Program-made: the position numbers and the translations under genes
In this document: positions 45,618 to 57,200 of the stretch, one piece after another
Position numbering within the stretch: the first letter of the stretch is position 1
Layout of the letters: the number at the start of each line of letters is the position of its first letter
The notes under the pieces: model-generated
Databases searched by the model: none
What the model was told of the DNA's origin: nothing
Seen by the model: the letters and a program-made list of their open reading frames with translations, nothing else
Assembly (NCBI GenBank): GCA_029929735.1
Contig: JAKELP010000001.1
Span: 6,587,001-6,651,000, forward strand
Direction of reading: 5' to 3'
Origin: Mimosa pudica
Taxonomy: Eukaryota > Streptophyta > Magnoliopsida > Fabales > Fabaceae
DNA length: 64,000 nucleotides

Positions 45618-47135
45618 ATGTCCGAGCCAAACCAAACTTTACCTCAGCCCGATTCAGAGGTGAGGGAAGATGCACTGCCATCTTTTGACGATATGATAGA
45701 GAAAAGCATTGGAAACTTCGAGTGGAATCAATTCCTTCAATCCCTTCTTGTGTCCCTCGCAATGTTTTTTGATTCACAGCAAGCCTTTATCAGTATCTTC
45801 ACTGATTCACACCCACCATGGCACTTTACCACCACCAATAATAATCTCACCCCCTCAAAAGCCTTTGACATATGCAAAATTCCAAGATCTTCTTGGGCTT
45901 GGGACGGTCTCTCCTCTAAAACAATCATATCTCAATGGAATCTTCAATGTGCAAGTTCCTTCATTACAGGCTTACCTCAATCTTCTTTCTTCATAGGGTG
46001 TTTGCTTTCTGGGTTTCTTCTTGCCACCCTTGCTGATTCATCCCTAATTGGTAGGAAGAACATGCTCTTTCTCTCTTGTCTAACCATGTCCATTGCCTCA
46101 ACCATCATTGTCTTCTCCACCAATGTCTGGATTTACTCGGCTTTAAAGTTTTTGATCGGGTTTTGTCGCTCGTCCATCGGTACTTGTTCTCTGGTTTTGC
46201 TGACTGAAAGAGTGCAAAAAGAGTGGCGGTTTCGAGTTGGAGTCCTCCAGTTCATTTGGTTCACATTGGGGTTTATGTCATTGCCTGGTATAGCTTATGT
46301 AAATAGATATTCCTCTTGGAAGTCTCTCTACCTTTGGACTTCACTTCCCGGAATTTTCTACTCCTTTTTTGCCTATATTTTTGTCACAGAATCTCCACGG
46401 TGGCTTCTCTTGCAAGGTAGAGAAAAAGAAGCCATGGCTATACTCAAAGGAATCACTTCTTCTATTTCAAACCAATTGGCTGCACTTGCTCAACAACGAA
46501 GTGCTTCTACCAATTCCAACTTCTACTCATCAATGAGAGAACTGTGTGAGAAAACTTGGGCTATTAAGCGATTATTAGCAGTTATGATGCTTGGTTTTGG
46601 GATTGGGATGGTGTATTTTGGCATGCCTTTAAATGTGGGAAATTTGGGGTTTAACATATACTTGGCTGCTCTCTTTTATGCTTTACTTGACATACCAGCT
46701 TTCATTGCCACTTATTTGTTGCATAATTGTAGAAGAAAGCCTTCAATTCTTTGCTTCTCTATAGCAAGTGGGATTAGTTGTTTGGTCTGTGTTGTGATAA
46801 AAAAGGAGCTTCACACAGCGATACTAGTGCTTGATTTGGTGTCATTTTTTTGTGTTGGTACGGCTTATAATGTGTTCCTGATATATATGATAGAGCTATT
46901 TCCTACAAGTGTGAGGAACACTGCAACATCAATGGGGAGGCAGTCCATTGTATTTGGAGCCATATTCAGCCCATATTTGATATCAGAAGGAAGGAAAAAT
47001 GGCTGGTTCTCATATGGCTTGTTTGGGGTGATTATATTGTGCAGTGCTTCTTGTATTCTATACTTGTCTGAAACCAAAGGAATTGCTCTGTGTGATACTA
47101 TGGATCAACAGAAGAGGGAAGAGAGTAGAAATTAA
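45618..47135 (+). CDS. Organic cation/carnitine transporter, OCT3-like (array copy 4, divergent), 505 aa, intronless
   Basis: The frame is open from 45534, but the ATG at 45618 (MSEPNQTLPQ) is chosen from TATA position and from its match to the start of the decayed copy at 44073. The product has the standard OCT plan: SIGNFEWNQFLQ before helix 1, FFDSQQAFISIFTD, then a 39-residue extracellular loop with HPPWHF, a Cys, PRSSWAWD and TIISQWNLQCAS, as in Arabidopsis OCT proteins. Further on: IGRKNMLFLSC, GFCRSSIGTCSLVLLTE, TESPRWLLLQGREKEA, a Ser/Asn/Gln-rich linker in the central loop, FPTSVRNTATSMGRQ and SETKGIALCDTM. Odd points: TESPRW instead of RESPRW, HNCRRKPS instead of DKFNRRS, and a basic rather than acidic tail. 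It is the only copy in the array with the long cysteine-bearing loop, so it is probably nearest the ancestral type. Confidence 0.93.
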   Translation: MSEPNQTLPQPDSEVREDALPSFDDMIEKSIGNFEWNQFLQSLLVSLAMFFDSQQAFISIFTDSHPPWHFTTTNNNLTPSKAFDICKIPRSSWAWDGLSSKTIISQWNLQCASSFITGLPQSSFFIGCLLSGFLLATLADSSLIGRKNMLFLSCLTMSIASTIIVFSTNVWIYSALKFLIGFCRSSIGTCSLVLLTERVQKEWRFRVGVLQFIWFTLGFMSLPGIAYVNRYSSWKSLYLWTSLPGIFYSFFAYIFVTESPRWLLLQGREKEAMAILKGITSSISNQLAALAQQRSASTNSNFYSSMRELCEKTWAIKRLLAVMMLGFGIGMVYFGMPLNVGNLGFNIYLAALFYALLDIPAFIATYLLHNCRRKPSILCFSIASGISCLVCVVIKKELHTAILVLDLVSFFCVGTAYNVFLIYMIELFPTSVRNTATSMGRQSIVFGAIFSPYLISEGRKNGWFSYGLFGVIILCSASCILYLSETKGIALCDTMDQQKREESRN

Positions 47136-47787
47136 TGTATAAGTATGAAGCAGAAACTATGGTCTTTTGTTGTATGCAGTATTTTTCTTGGATCTGAAAG
47201 TGTTGTATTTGAGATACATGTTTACTGTTGGTTCGGTTATGGCCTCTGTTTTTCAAGCAGGTTTATGTAGATAAAAAATTGTGAGATGAACCTAGCAGCA
47301 TTGGGTTCAATGGCGAAGACTTTGGATCCCATGCCTGGTTGACAGCCTTGGCGCAGGTTCCATTCCTGGGAAGGGCATTTCGTAGAATAATGCCTTCATC
47401 GGGGTCATAGGTAGACGATCTTCAATTAGTATGAAGTGGATGTCCCTGGAACCTAGTCCAAAAGGGTTGTTGGCTCTATAACCAGAGGGAGAGAGAGGTG
47501 GAGGTGTATGTACTCTCTTACCTGACCTATACTTTCTTCGGTTTTGAATTAATATATATCAATTTGCTTTTCTTTTTTTTACAAAAGTTAAGAAAAACTA
47601 AATGGAGTATTGGACCACTTAATCTTAAAATATCTATAACTTATATTTAGATTATGTCTAAGGTAAAATATTTTTTAAAAAATAAATATAAATATTATAA
47701 GTGATTTATTTTGATCCACCGTATCAGTAAAAATGCCAACTTTAATCTTATATTTAGGGTACGATGAATTATGAACCTTCCTATTTA
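47136..47787. other. 3' flank of copy 4, with a SINE-like insert
   Basis: A GC-richer stretch at 47285-47525 contains a B-box-like CAGGTTCCATTCCTGG and an A-box-like ATGGCGAAGACTTTGGATCC. It may be a second SINE family, but no target duplication was found. No protein gene. Confidence 0.35.
47751..47781. repeat. First unit of a 31-bp tandem duplication split by a transposon
   Basis: The unit at 47751-47781 is repeated by 47782-47787 joined to 49364-49388. The two lie head to tail once the 47788 element and one TTA are removed. Confidence 0.8.
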
Positions 47788-49360
47788 GGGCCCGTTTGGA
47801 AGCAGGAAACTTAGCCTCTGAATCTGAAAGTTGTGAAATGATTTCACTTTACCAAGAAAGCAAATCACATGCGGCTGTTTGGTTGGCATATTGAAGAATA
47901 TGAAAGTGAAGCACATAAATGACAGTAATGCCCCTTCCTATTGTAACATTCCTAAAAAGCCCCTTATTGAAAAAAGAAACCCCAAGTGCAACACATCTCT
48001 TTTGCTATTAAGGTTGTCTCCGGCAAAGGAGGTGGCGTACTGAGGAACAAGGCGGCCAACTGGAGAATGGAAGATAGAAACTTGGAGACCAAATTCTGGA
48101 AGACGAAGTTGGGGAGGTTTACAGGTTTGGGGTTCATTTGTGGAAGAGATTTGGGTGTTGGGTTGAAACTCTAGAAACTCTAAAGGAGAAATTTTTATTG
48201 GGTGTTCTCAGATCTTCTCAGATTGTTCTTGCCCAAACAATTTTCTAGAAATGGCGGTGGTGATATGTAGTTGTTGGATGTAATTTATGTCAAATGGAGT
48301 TTACGTGGAACGACCTTCATCTTTTCCCATAATTGTCATGGTAAAATCGATTTTGTCAGCTTAAAATCGATTTTGCCATCTTAAAATCGAGTTTGCCATT
48401 GTAAAATCGAGTTTAGCATCAACAATGACAACTACAAATAAAGTGTACTCATGTTTAACCTTTTCAACTCACGTCATCCCCAAACCTTTTCCAACATTTT
48501 TCCAACATCTAGCGATAGTGGTGGTGATATGGAGTTGTTGGATGTAATTTATGTCAAATGGAGTTTACCTGGAACAACCTCCATCTTTCCCATAACAGTC
48601 ATGGTAAAATCGATTTTGTCAGCTTAAAATCGATTTTGCCATCTTAAAATCGAGTTTGCCATTGTAAAATCGAGTTTAGCATCAACAATGACAGCTACAA
48701 ATAAAGTGTACATATGTTTAACCTTTTCAACTCACGTCATCCCCAAACTTTTTCCAACATTATTGCAGTTAAACAGAAGGACCTGGGCAAGAACTTCACA
48801 CAAGACCCATGCAGATTTTAACTATGTATGTATAGTTTGGAAAGCAATTATTGTTAACCCAACAACTTTTAAAGTGAAAACTCATTCATTTAATCAAAAC
48901 TCACACATCACAAGCACTCAACACTTCAAATTGAACACAAAAACAGGGTCACAAATGTAGGAGAGGAATGCAATCATGTTTGAGCATCACCATCAAATGT
49001 GTCATCAACCCCACTCACACCTTCGCCAAAGACAACCCAAAGCTAGCTAATTTGAGTTAAATGCCACCCACGATAACCCACACCTCCTCACTGACAAATT
49101 CGTGTCTTGCCTGAAGCTCCCAACGTTTGTGCTGTCTTTGGTTAGAGTAAATGAAGGGCAATGTGGTATTTAACACATGGGCCCACACTCAATTTTGGTG
49201 GGAAGCCAAATTTGTATTTCTATTCTTAATTTTGGAGGGAAACTGAAAATGTGAAAATTTCTAATTCAGAGCAAAGGTTTCTGGCTTCCAAACAGCATGA
49301 GAATGTGAATTACTTTCACTTTCAGATTCAGAGCAAAGTTTCCTGCTTCCAAACGGGCCC
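47788..49360. mobile_element. PIF/Harbinger-like non-autonomous element, 1.57 kb, TTA target
   Basis: Perfect inverted ends GGGCCCGTTTGGAAGCAGGAAAC-type (first 19 bases GGGCCCGTTTGGAAGCAGG and its complement), with TTA directly outside on both sides, as in Tourist/Harbinger elements. No transposase is present. The centre holds a direct duplication of about 250 bp. Open frames inside (47986-48174, 48688-48960) do not look like genes. Confidence 0.85.
48254..48762. repeat. About 250-bp direct duplication with internal 19-bp sub-repeats
   Basis: 48254-48500 and 48519-48762 match closely. Each contains four variants of TAAAATCGATTTTGCCATC in a row. Confidence 0.9.
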
Positions 49361-49925
49361 TTAGGGTACGATGAATTATGAACCTTCCATCCTTTCTTCA
49401 ACTAAACTCTGCAGGTTTGTTGGAAGTTGCCACGCGGATCTGTACTTTACTTTGGTTTTAAAATCTCTGCCTCACTATTTTTTTTTTGCTAGAAAGAAGG
49501 ATGCTGCTCCCTCCGTTTCTAAATAGGAGTATAAGATCATTTTCTCCAATTTAAGTAGATTAAGGAATTTAGTTAAGTTAAATATTTACACATGATATTA
49601 CCAATTTATCCCAACTATATACCTTTATTCTCACTCTCCCTTTCTTGCTTGTTATTTTTTTTGATATAACCTTTCTTGCTTGTTATTATAGGTAAGCATT
49701 ATAGGGTTAATTTGAGAAAAAGTTGGGAAAAGTTAGAAAGTGATGTTAATTGAAAAATTATTGTAGCTTCCCGATCATAATTCATTAACCTTTTTCGCTG
49801 TACGTATTTTAAAAAACATTTCTTCTTTGTACTCACAAGAATTCATATTATAAGAAGCAACCTTCTTGCCACGCCCTTAGATGAAGTGTTATATGTTACG
49901 TCCCACAAACTCACTTCCACATTAA
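49361..49925. other. Upstream region of array copy 5
   Basis: Left half of a family B MITE at about 49507-49560 (CTCCCTCCGTTTCTAAATA). Nearer the gene ATTATAAGAAGCAACCTTCTTGCCACGCCC resembles the proximal promoters of copies 1 and 3, and the segment from TTAGATGAAG to the ATG is nearly the same as in copy 6. The TATA box here is weak (TATTATAAG). Confidence 0.55.
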
Positions 49926-49991
49926 ATGGCTGCAGATTCAAATTCCTCGCTCCTCTCGTGCACTTCCACCAATGAGTCTTCTGAATTCTGA
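49926..49991 (+). pseudogene. Original start codon region of array copy 5, now a 21-codon frame ending in TGA
   Basis: This ATG corresponds exactly to the start of copy 6 at 62516 (ATGGCTGCAGATTC in both). Compared with copy 6, a net loss of 11 bp after the GAG codon shifts the frame, and TGA follows at 49989-49991. It overlaps the new start at 49972 in another frame and may act as an upstream ORF. Confidence 0.85.
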
Positions 49992-51915
49992 TACCCACCT
50001 TCCCTCACTTGGCTCCGCAATCGAACGTTGCCTGTCGGATTTAAATCTCTCCCAATTTCTCCAAGCCCTTCTCGTCTCCTTCGCTTGGTTCTTCGATGGC
50101 CACCAAACTTTCATCACCGTCTTCACCGACGCCCAACCACCACCTTCTTCCTCCTCCTCCTCCTCCATTATCTCCGAGTGGAACTTAAATCCTGAAGACC
50201 CCATACTTACTGGTCTCCATGCCTCTTCCTTCTTCATAGGTTGCCTCGTAGGAGGGCTTGCACTATCAACTCTAGCTGATACATCATTGGGACGCAAGAA
50301 CATGCTCTTCTATTCATGTCTCTTGATGTCTCTATCATCTTTCTTGGCTGCCTTTTCCCCAAACATTTGGGTTTATGCTTGTCTTAAGTTTCTCTCTGGT
50401 TTTGGTAGATCCACGATAGGTAACATTGAAATAAGAATTAATTGCGTATATTTTTTGGGTTACATTGAATGCTCTTCACAATATGAGTAATGAGCTTCTC
50501 ATCCTAATTTTTATCCTTCACATTTATTTCAACGGTCCACATACATAAATTTATTTTAGTATTTTGAATAAAATTTTATTTTAAAGACACAAAATACAAA
50601 ATAAAGAGAGCATCATAATTGTTTTTTGTTAGAAAGCTAATTTTATCTTTGAAAAATATATTTCAAATATGTTAGACCATACTTATCGAATTTTAGATGG
50701 TCCAAATTTAATCTCAGTTTCTCATCGTTGTGATAAGTGCCGAATGGTAACCTATATTTTTTAATCAAAGGTACATATTTTTATCACATAATCATGAAAC
50801 CAATTTACAATGATTAGACTCGCCATCATACAAATATATATATATACATATTATACACACACACACATATAGATATCCTTAATTCATCTTCTAATTTCTC
50901 AATGTAGACTTATGTTCATATCTTAATAGGTTCCACCGCCCTTGTTCTCGCCACTGAGCTCGTCGGAAAGCGGTGGCGCGGCAAGGTTGGTGCCATGGGA
51001 TTCATGTGCTTCTTCTGTGGCTTCCTCTCACTCCCTGGGATGGCTTACTTGATTAGACACTCATCATGGAGAAATCTTTACTTGATCACCTCAGTTCCAT
51101 CAATATTATATTGTGTACTGGTGAAATTCCTTGCACGTGAGTCTCCTAGGTGGCTACTTGTAAAAGGAAGGAAGGAGGAAGCCGTTGACACACTTCGATG
51201 CATTGCATCAATGTCTCAAAGCTCATTGAACTTGACTTTGTCTAAAGTCTGTGAAAACGAGGAGAGTTCGGATGAAACTATGGATTTATTTTCTGCATTG
51301 AAGGTTTTGATGCAGAGACAATGGGCATTCAGAAGGATCACAGCTGTTATGTTGATGGGCGTTGGTATTGGTTTGGTTTGTTATGGTATGCCACTAGGCC
51401 TCGGAACGCTGTCGTTCAACCTCTACTTGAGTGTCACGTTCAACGCATTATCTGAGCTACCAGCTTCTCTCATACCCTTGTTATTCATTGACAAGTTGAA
51501 TAGAAGAATTGCTATTTTTGTGTTCACTATAATAAGTGGTTTTCTCAGTCTCTTATCGGTGATGGAGTTAGGGAGCAAGTTGGTCATAGGGTTTGAGACT
51601 GTGTCGTATTTCAGGGCTTGCACTGTGCTTAATATATACTTATTATATATAACAGAGTTGTTTCCTACATGTGTGAGGAATTCGGCGTTGTCAATGGCGA
51701 GGCTGGCAACGGTGTTGGGCGGGACGGTGAGTCCGGTGCTGGTGGCGGCCGGAAGGAGGAATAAGTTTTGGTCTTATGGCGTGTTTGGATTGGTTGTATG
51801 GCTAAGTGGTGTATTTGTGGTTTTGTTGCCAGAGACAAGAGGGAGAAAGTTGTGTGATACAATGGAGGAGGAAGAAGGAAAACAGAAAGTGATAACCTCA
51901 GATGTGTTGGTTTAA
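49972..51915 (+). CDS. Organic cation/carnitine transporter, OCT family (array copy 5), 477 aa, one intron, shifted start
   Basis: Exons 49972-50419 and 50930-51915; the 510-bp intron interrupts the Gly codon of RSTIG, as in copies 2 and 6. The inherited start at 49926 is out of frame, so translation must begin at the ATG at 49972 (MSLLNSDTHLPSLGS), replacing about 25 cytosolic residues by 9 new ones; helix 1 is untouched. The rest is a complete OCT: Ser-run first loop (coded by TCC/TCT repeats), ISEWNLNPEDP, LGRKNM, ATELVGKRWRG, RESPRWLLVKGRK, CENEESSDETMD, FPTCVRNSALSMARL, PETRGRKLCDTMEEEE. Odd residues: LHASS for LPASS before helix 2, IRHSSWRN for NRNSSWRN and DKLNRRI for DKFNRRS. Very close to copy 6, hence a recent duplicate. 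It may be active, poorly translated or an early pseudogene. Confidence 0.85.
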
Positions 51916-53870
51916 ATTTGGAATATGTAAATTGGCACTACTGTCTTTTTCTGTGTCCAACAAAACAGAGTGGTATATATAGCTTACGTATAACGTGAAA
52001 AAGATATTGTTCATATGTTGTTCCGTTTTCATCCATTGATCGATTATTGGTTTACAGTTTTTGGCGAATCACGTTGCCTATAATGCAAGACCAATCACTT
52101 ATATCTTTATGGAAAAATATATTTGTTGGTACCAACACTTTTATCTAATTTGGATTTTGGTACCTTTGTGTATTTTCATCATAAAGTGCTTTAATTTTAA
52201 TTTTCAAATACAATTGGCTTGTATACAAAAGCTAGTTGTGCTAATAGAACAAAGATAGACAAAGTAATTGTGGTGATTGAGCAAATTAAAATTAATGGTT
52301 TAACTTGTAAGTTAAAATCCATAGGTACTTAAATAATCAAAGTTAAATAAAATTATCCATTGGGGCATTGCCCTTTATTAAATAGATACTCTCTCCGGTC
52401 TTTATTATAAGTCACCAACCGCCTCTAAATTTTGGTCCTTAATATAAGTTACCAACTACCATTAACTAACTCATTTATTAAAATTTTCCAAATATACCTT
52501 TATCATTGGAAAAAGAGATTTCTTTAATTGAATACGGGAAAAATGAGCATTGGAAGATGAGAAGAGAGAGAAGATGAAAAAGACACTTGTATACTCATAA
52601 AGATAGAGTATTAATGAAGAGAAAAAAGTAGTGGTCATAGTGATAAAGGTGGGAGGGGCGAAAATGGAAAAGAAAAATAAAATAAGATCAAATTAATGAT
52701 GCAACTTCTATTAACCTCCATCCCTTGATATGTATAATTTGGGCGGTTAGTAACTTACAATTAGGACTGGAGGGAGTACTTGTTGATCGATTTGACCTTC
52801 ACATTGGAATGAAATGTAAATTAATATAAGGATTGTACTATAGAGTATAACCCTGAGTCATCCTGTTTCCCTCTCTAAGAGTCTTTTATTGGTCATAAGT
52901 GTTTGGAATGCCTTGAAATACAATATAAACAAGGGGAAGCAATTTCCTTTTCTTATAATGAGTGTAATGCAATAATGAAAACAAAATCCTAAATTACTAA
53001 TGTTTTATATTTGTCATGAAATAGGAAGTGAATGGAGATTGAATGAAGCGAATCTCTTGAAAATGGATTAGGTGCAATCACTATTCACTTATAATGATAG
53101 GAGTTAAAGTATGAATAACTATCAAACTGACCACGGAGAAACCCCTATATATAGGCTTGGCTTGAATTCAATAAGATTGATTAATATTAAACCCTGCATA
53201 TTAATCCTTACTATTCAAGTTGATTAAGCATTTTACCGATGAGTGAACTTGTGAATTGCAAGAAGCTATGATCCCATAAATTAGTACTCACATTGCTACT
53301 AGATGTACTTTAGAGTCCATATTCATTGGTGGCACCTCATTCAATGAATTGAGACTAAAAGGTGAATATCTTTTTAAAAAATGTATTCCTATTTTTAGCC
53401 CAATATTAGAAGCCTAAAGCTCAAACCCAATAACTCCTCTACGTAGCACTGCACTTAAATTTGTTTTTATTAAAGTTATTGTTGATGCCTTGATGACTTG
53501 ATAGTTTGGCCGACCCTCTGGATGGTCGCTGACTTTTCTGTAAAGAGCAATAGATTAAGACTTTTGGAGATAGGAATGTATGTTATTTTTGAAAGATATG
53601 CTAAATTACTAATTGCTACAATTACTAGTTCAACTTTATTTGAAATCTTATCCTATCTCCTTTGGTTAATTTGACAAATACTATTAGTTTGCCTTTTCAA
53701 TTATTCTTTTCAGAACTCCCAGATTAAAAAAAAAATATTGGGCTGCACATTCAGCTGACCCATGGATTGTGGTGGGTCAGCTATTTTCCCAGCTCATCAG
53801 TCAACCCACAATATTTTCTTTCTTTTTTTTTATAGCAAAATTTTATGAAGGGATTTGAGCTCAACCCAAC
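51916..53870. other. Intergenic after copy 5; one MITE
   Basis: Probable 3' UTR, then a family C MITE at 52389-52776. The rest shows no gene. Confidence 0.45.
52389..52776. mobile_element. Stowaway-like MITE, family C, long form
   Basis: CTCTCTCCGGTCTTTATTAT at left and TTACAATTAGGACTGGAGGG at right, TA-flanked. It includes words shared with 57544-57877 (CACCAACCGCC, GATGAGAAGAGAGAG and complements). Confidence 0.85.
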
Positions 53871-54413
53871 TAGGGGTGTTCAACTATGCCCATATATACC
53901 CGCTAAGCCCGCCCTTATCCGCCTGCATTTTCCCCGTTTAGCCCCGTCCATTTGGGGCCCGTCACATTTTTACACGGGTATGGGCATCTTACAGGGTACA
54001 GGTATGGGCATACATACGGGCATGCCCATACCCGTTTAGATGCCCATTTATTATTATTTTTATTTTTTTAATGTATTAATCTTATTTTACATCACTCCTT
54101 CCTCACACATAAATTTATTTTGTTGGTATTGCTTAGTTAAAACAAAATGTAATTCAAAGTTTATTAAAAATTGAATGCATACTATTCTCTTTGTGGGGAT
54201 TTTCGTTGGATTTTTTTAATTTTCTTTCCGATTTTATCTTATATGGGCCGCCCATTTAACTTTATTGTTCCGCACATTTATTCAGTGCCCATTTATAACC
54301 CGCTCGTTTATGGCCCGCCCATTTATCAATATTTAGCCCGCCTGTTTATGCTACACGGGTACGGGTATGGGCATACCTACGGGCGGCCCGAACCTGCCCG
54401 TTGAACACCCCTA
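53871..54413. mobile_element. Element with TAGGGGTGTTCAAC ends, hAT-like
   Basis: TAGGGGTGTTCAAC at the left is mirrored by GTTGAACACCCCTA at the right. The inside is made of GCCCGCCCATTTA- and ACGGGTATGGGCAT-type words. No 8-bp target duplication was seen. Open frames inside (53845-54039, 54171-54404) come from these words. Confidence 0.6.
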
Positions 54414-54879
54414 ATTACCGAACAATCCAAGGGCAGAGCACCTAACTCATGATCCACTGGGGTCTGTCCCTGTGGGCTCTGGAGCATGACCAGCAAGCCC
54501 TTTCTTTCTGTCCACATAGGTAAATTACTCACAACTTCACTTAGCTACGGAACATTGACAAATCCTTGGATTTACATGGTTTTATATGCTAAATTTGAGG
54601 CGATTAATATGATTGAAATGCAACATTTATCCAATTATGTTTGATTAATATCTAAAGTTCATATGTGTTATGATTCCCATTTTTTTATTATATTTGACAA
54701 ATATTTTGGTTATATTTGGGAAGTCATTGATAGAGAATTAAATGAGTTTGATCTTGAAAATAATATCTTTTTAGTTTGGTTGAATAGGATGAGAAATTTA
54801 TGAATTTAAATAGGAAGAGAGAGAGAGAGATGTCAAATTGGTATGTGTTAACATATATTGCAATTTGTTCAAATGTTTC

Positions 54880-56303
54880 ATTTCATCTTTAATCTTTGAC
54901 CAGGCCCAAGTGTGTAAGAAAAGAACTACATTATTTGGGACATTTGGGCTTGACAACAAGTAAAAGGAAGAAAGTCCAAGATGTAGAAAGGACATGAGGA
55001 GAAAAGGGCGGAAAAGGGAATGGTCTTGTGGGGTTTTCAAGCAAATCAATTGGGTTGAAGAGGTAGACACGTGGCAAGAGCTGGAGCACGCAAGGAAATA
55101 AAGAAAGAAGTGGAAGGGAGCAGAGGCGGAGGCGCATAGGGTTTTCTGCTGAGGCGCGTTTGGTGAGCATTGGAGGCAAGAAGAAATTGAAAGTGAGGAA
55201 ACATTGGAGGTGCTGAAAATCCCACTTCAACCTCCTCTTTTCCTTTCCTCAACTCTTCATATCTCTTCATTTCTTCCATGACTCTCACACGCCCATCCAT
55301 CTTGGTGCTTTCTTCTTCCACATGAGCAACTAAATCCCTTTGTTCTTGGTGATGAGAATGGAAGGATGAACTAAGTGAGCTTCACATGGGGGTAATTTGT
55401 CTTACACACTCTCTTCCTTTTATTCAGTTCAAATTTATAAGGTTTTAGGAATTAGATCTATGTAATTGGTTGTGTAATATATCTTTATCTTTTGAGATGT
55501 GTAGGAACAAATTCTCTTTTGTTAATTTTCTTTAGTATGAACTTTCAACATTGAGCTTATTGACTTGAACATGTTTTGATATTATGGGTTCATGATTTTA
55601 ATACATGTTTTTAGTTAAAATCTTGTGCTAAATAAGGGTTCCTATTTAGTGGATAATGATGTTGTTTGTTCATGCTTAGAAATTGACAAGATAAATTTAG
55701 TAAACATTTGAGTAGCATTGGATTTAAACTTCCTAGTTTTAATTTGTTAGTTGGGGTCCAACAATGGATTAGAGCTAGTAAGTTAATTAGGTTGCGATTC
55801 GGGGTCCCAGTCGTAGTATTAATAGCTCCTTGTGTTTAGTAAATTTAATTTGGTCATGTGCTTAATCAACTTAGATTAAGATAATTAATGTGAGGGGTTC
55901 CGACATTAATTATATTGATTTAAGCTTAGCCTAGAGGGGTTCCTCTAGGGAGTTTATTGAATTGACCATTTTACCCACACATATTTTATATAAACCATGA
56001 TTCTTGAATTTCCCATCACTAAGAATACTTAATTATCAATTTATCATAAATCCTATTTCTATTCTACTTATTATTTATCATACAAAATATTTTCCAAATT
56101 TAATACTAAAAAGGAAAGAAATTAATTAAAATGATTTTTCCTTCTTTCAAACAAGTTTCACACTAGTTCTAGGGTCATTTACATTTGTAGGCTCCTCTAA
56201 GAGAACGATACCCAGGATAACTTCCATTTACCCCGAGGTCCAAATTATCTTGAAGGAGTAGTCCCGAGGTACTACACCGACCCGCTAATCCGACATCCTT
56301 CAA
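54880..56303. mobile_element. LTR-retrotransposon-like repeat (copy 2)
   Basis: A relative of 41348-42618, with the same 3' text (AACGATACCCAGGATAACTT, TACACCGACCCGC, CATCCTTCAA). GCATGACCAGCAA follows at 56304-56316 and also occurs at 54483-54495, possibly marking a larger insertion between them. No retroviral-type protein was found. Confidence 0.5.
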
Positions 56304-56969
56304 GCATGACCAGCAACCAACAATATTTTCTAGTTTTTCAACATGTTGATTATATTTTTAATAATCTTCATAATATACTAGCTTTTTAGGGCCTAAACGA
56401 TATTCGTGAATTTTGAATATCTCAATTTTACTTGGAACTAGATGTCCAATGCATTTCATAAATTAAAGTTTAAATTTGTAAATTTTTTGAATGCTGTTAA
56501 GTTTGTTATAAATTTTTAAACACTAATCACTCATTTCTATAGGCCATTTTGGAGCAGCTTTAATATGGCAGCTTCAGCATTTGAAGGCCCAAACAAATTT
56601 CTTTTCGTGTGATTTCAATTCTATAAGAAACTAGATGTATGTCAAAAGTTTTTTTAATAAGTTATAATTCAAAATTGATTGGTATCTTGAGCCAATTATA
56701 AATTTTTAAGCTTTGTAATAAGCCTGAGTAGTTTTTATTATTTAAATTTTTCAGAGCCCATCGAGCTCATTTTTGTATGTTTTCAATTTTATTGAAAAAT
56801 ACTAGACATCTAATGAATTTCAGAGTCTAAATTTGTAAATATTTGGAGGCCAATAGAATCAATTACAAATTTTAATTCCTAGACCACCGTCTTTTGTTTT
56901 TTTAACTGAAAAGACCACCGTCTATTCAACATGCTGGGTTCAAGTAGTTTTGACAATTTCAAATTTTTC
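56304..56969. other. Intergenic, nothing recognised
   Basis: AT-rich, with several loosely similar segments (TTTCAATTTTATTGAAAAATACTAGACATC and the like in pieces) but no clear repeat unit and no gene. Confidence 0.35.
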
Positions 56970-57200
56970 CACTACTACACAAAAAAGGTTGTTTTGGGGT
57001 TTCCCGGCTTTCAGTGTGCGCAGAGACAGCTCCGTCATGATAGGCCCAAAAGCCCTATCGCGGCGCTTGTTGTTTTGGGGATTTTTTTATACCTACTGCT
57101 GCGCTTAAAATAATAAACGACAAGGCAGGTTACTTTTAATTAATAGTGCGGCTCGTAAGCGCTGGAATAGATTTGATTATTTTATTAAAAAAGCCTTTCG
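56970..57200. mobile_element. CACTA (En/Spm-type) end fragment
   Basis: Starts CACTACTACACAAAAAAGG, the classic CACTA terminus, followed by a GC-rich subterminal region with AAGCGCTGGAATA and GCGGCGCTTG words. The other end and any transposase are not in view. Confidence 0.6.

Noticed and set aside
53845..54404. Two + strand open frames
   Set aside because: They consist of repeated GCCCGCCC and GGGTATGGGCAT words inside a terminal-inverted-repeat element.
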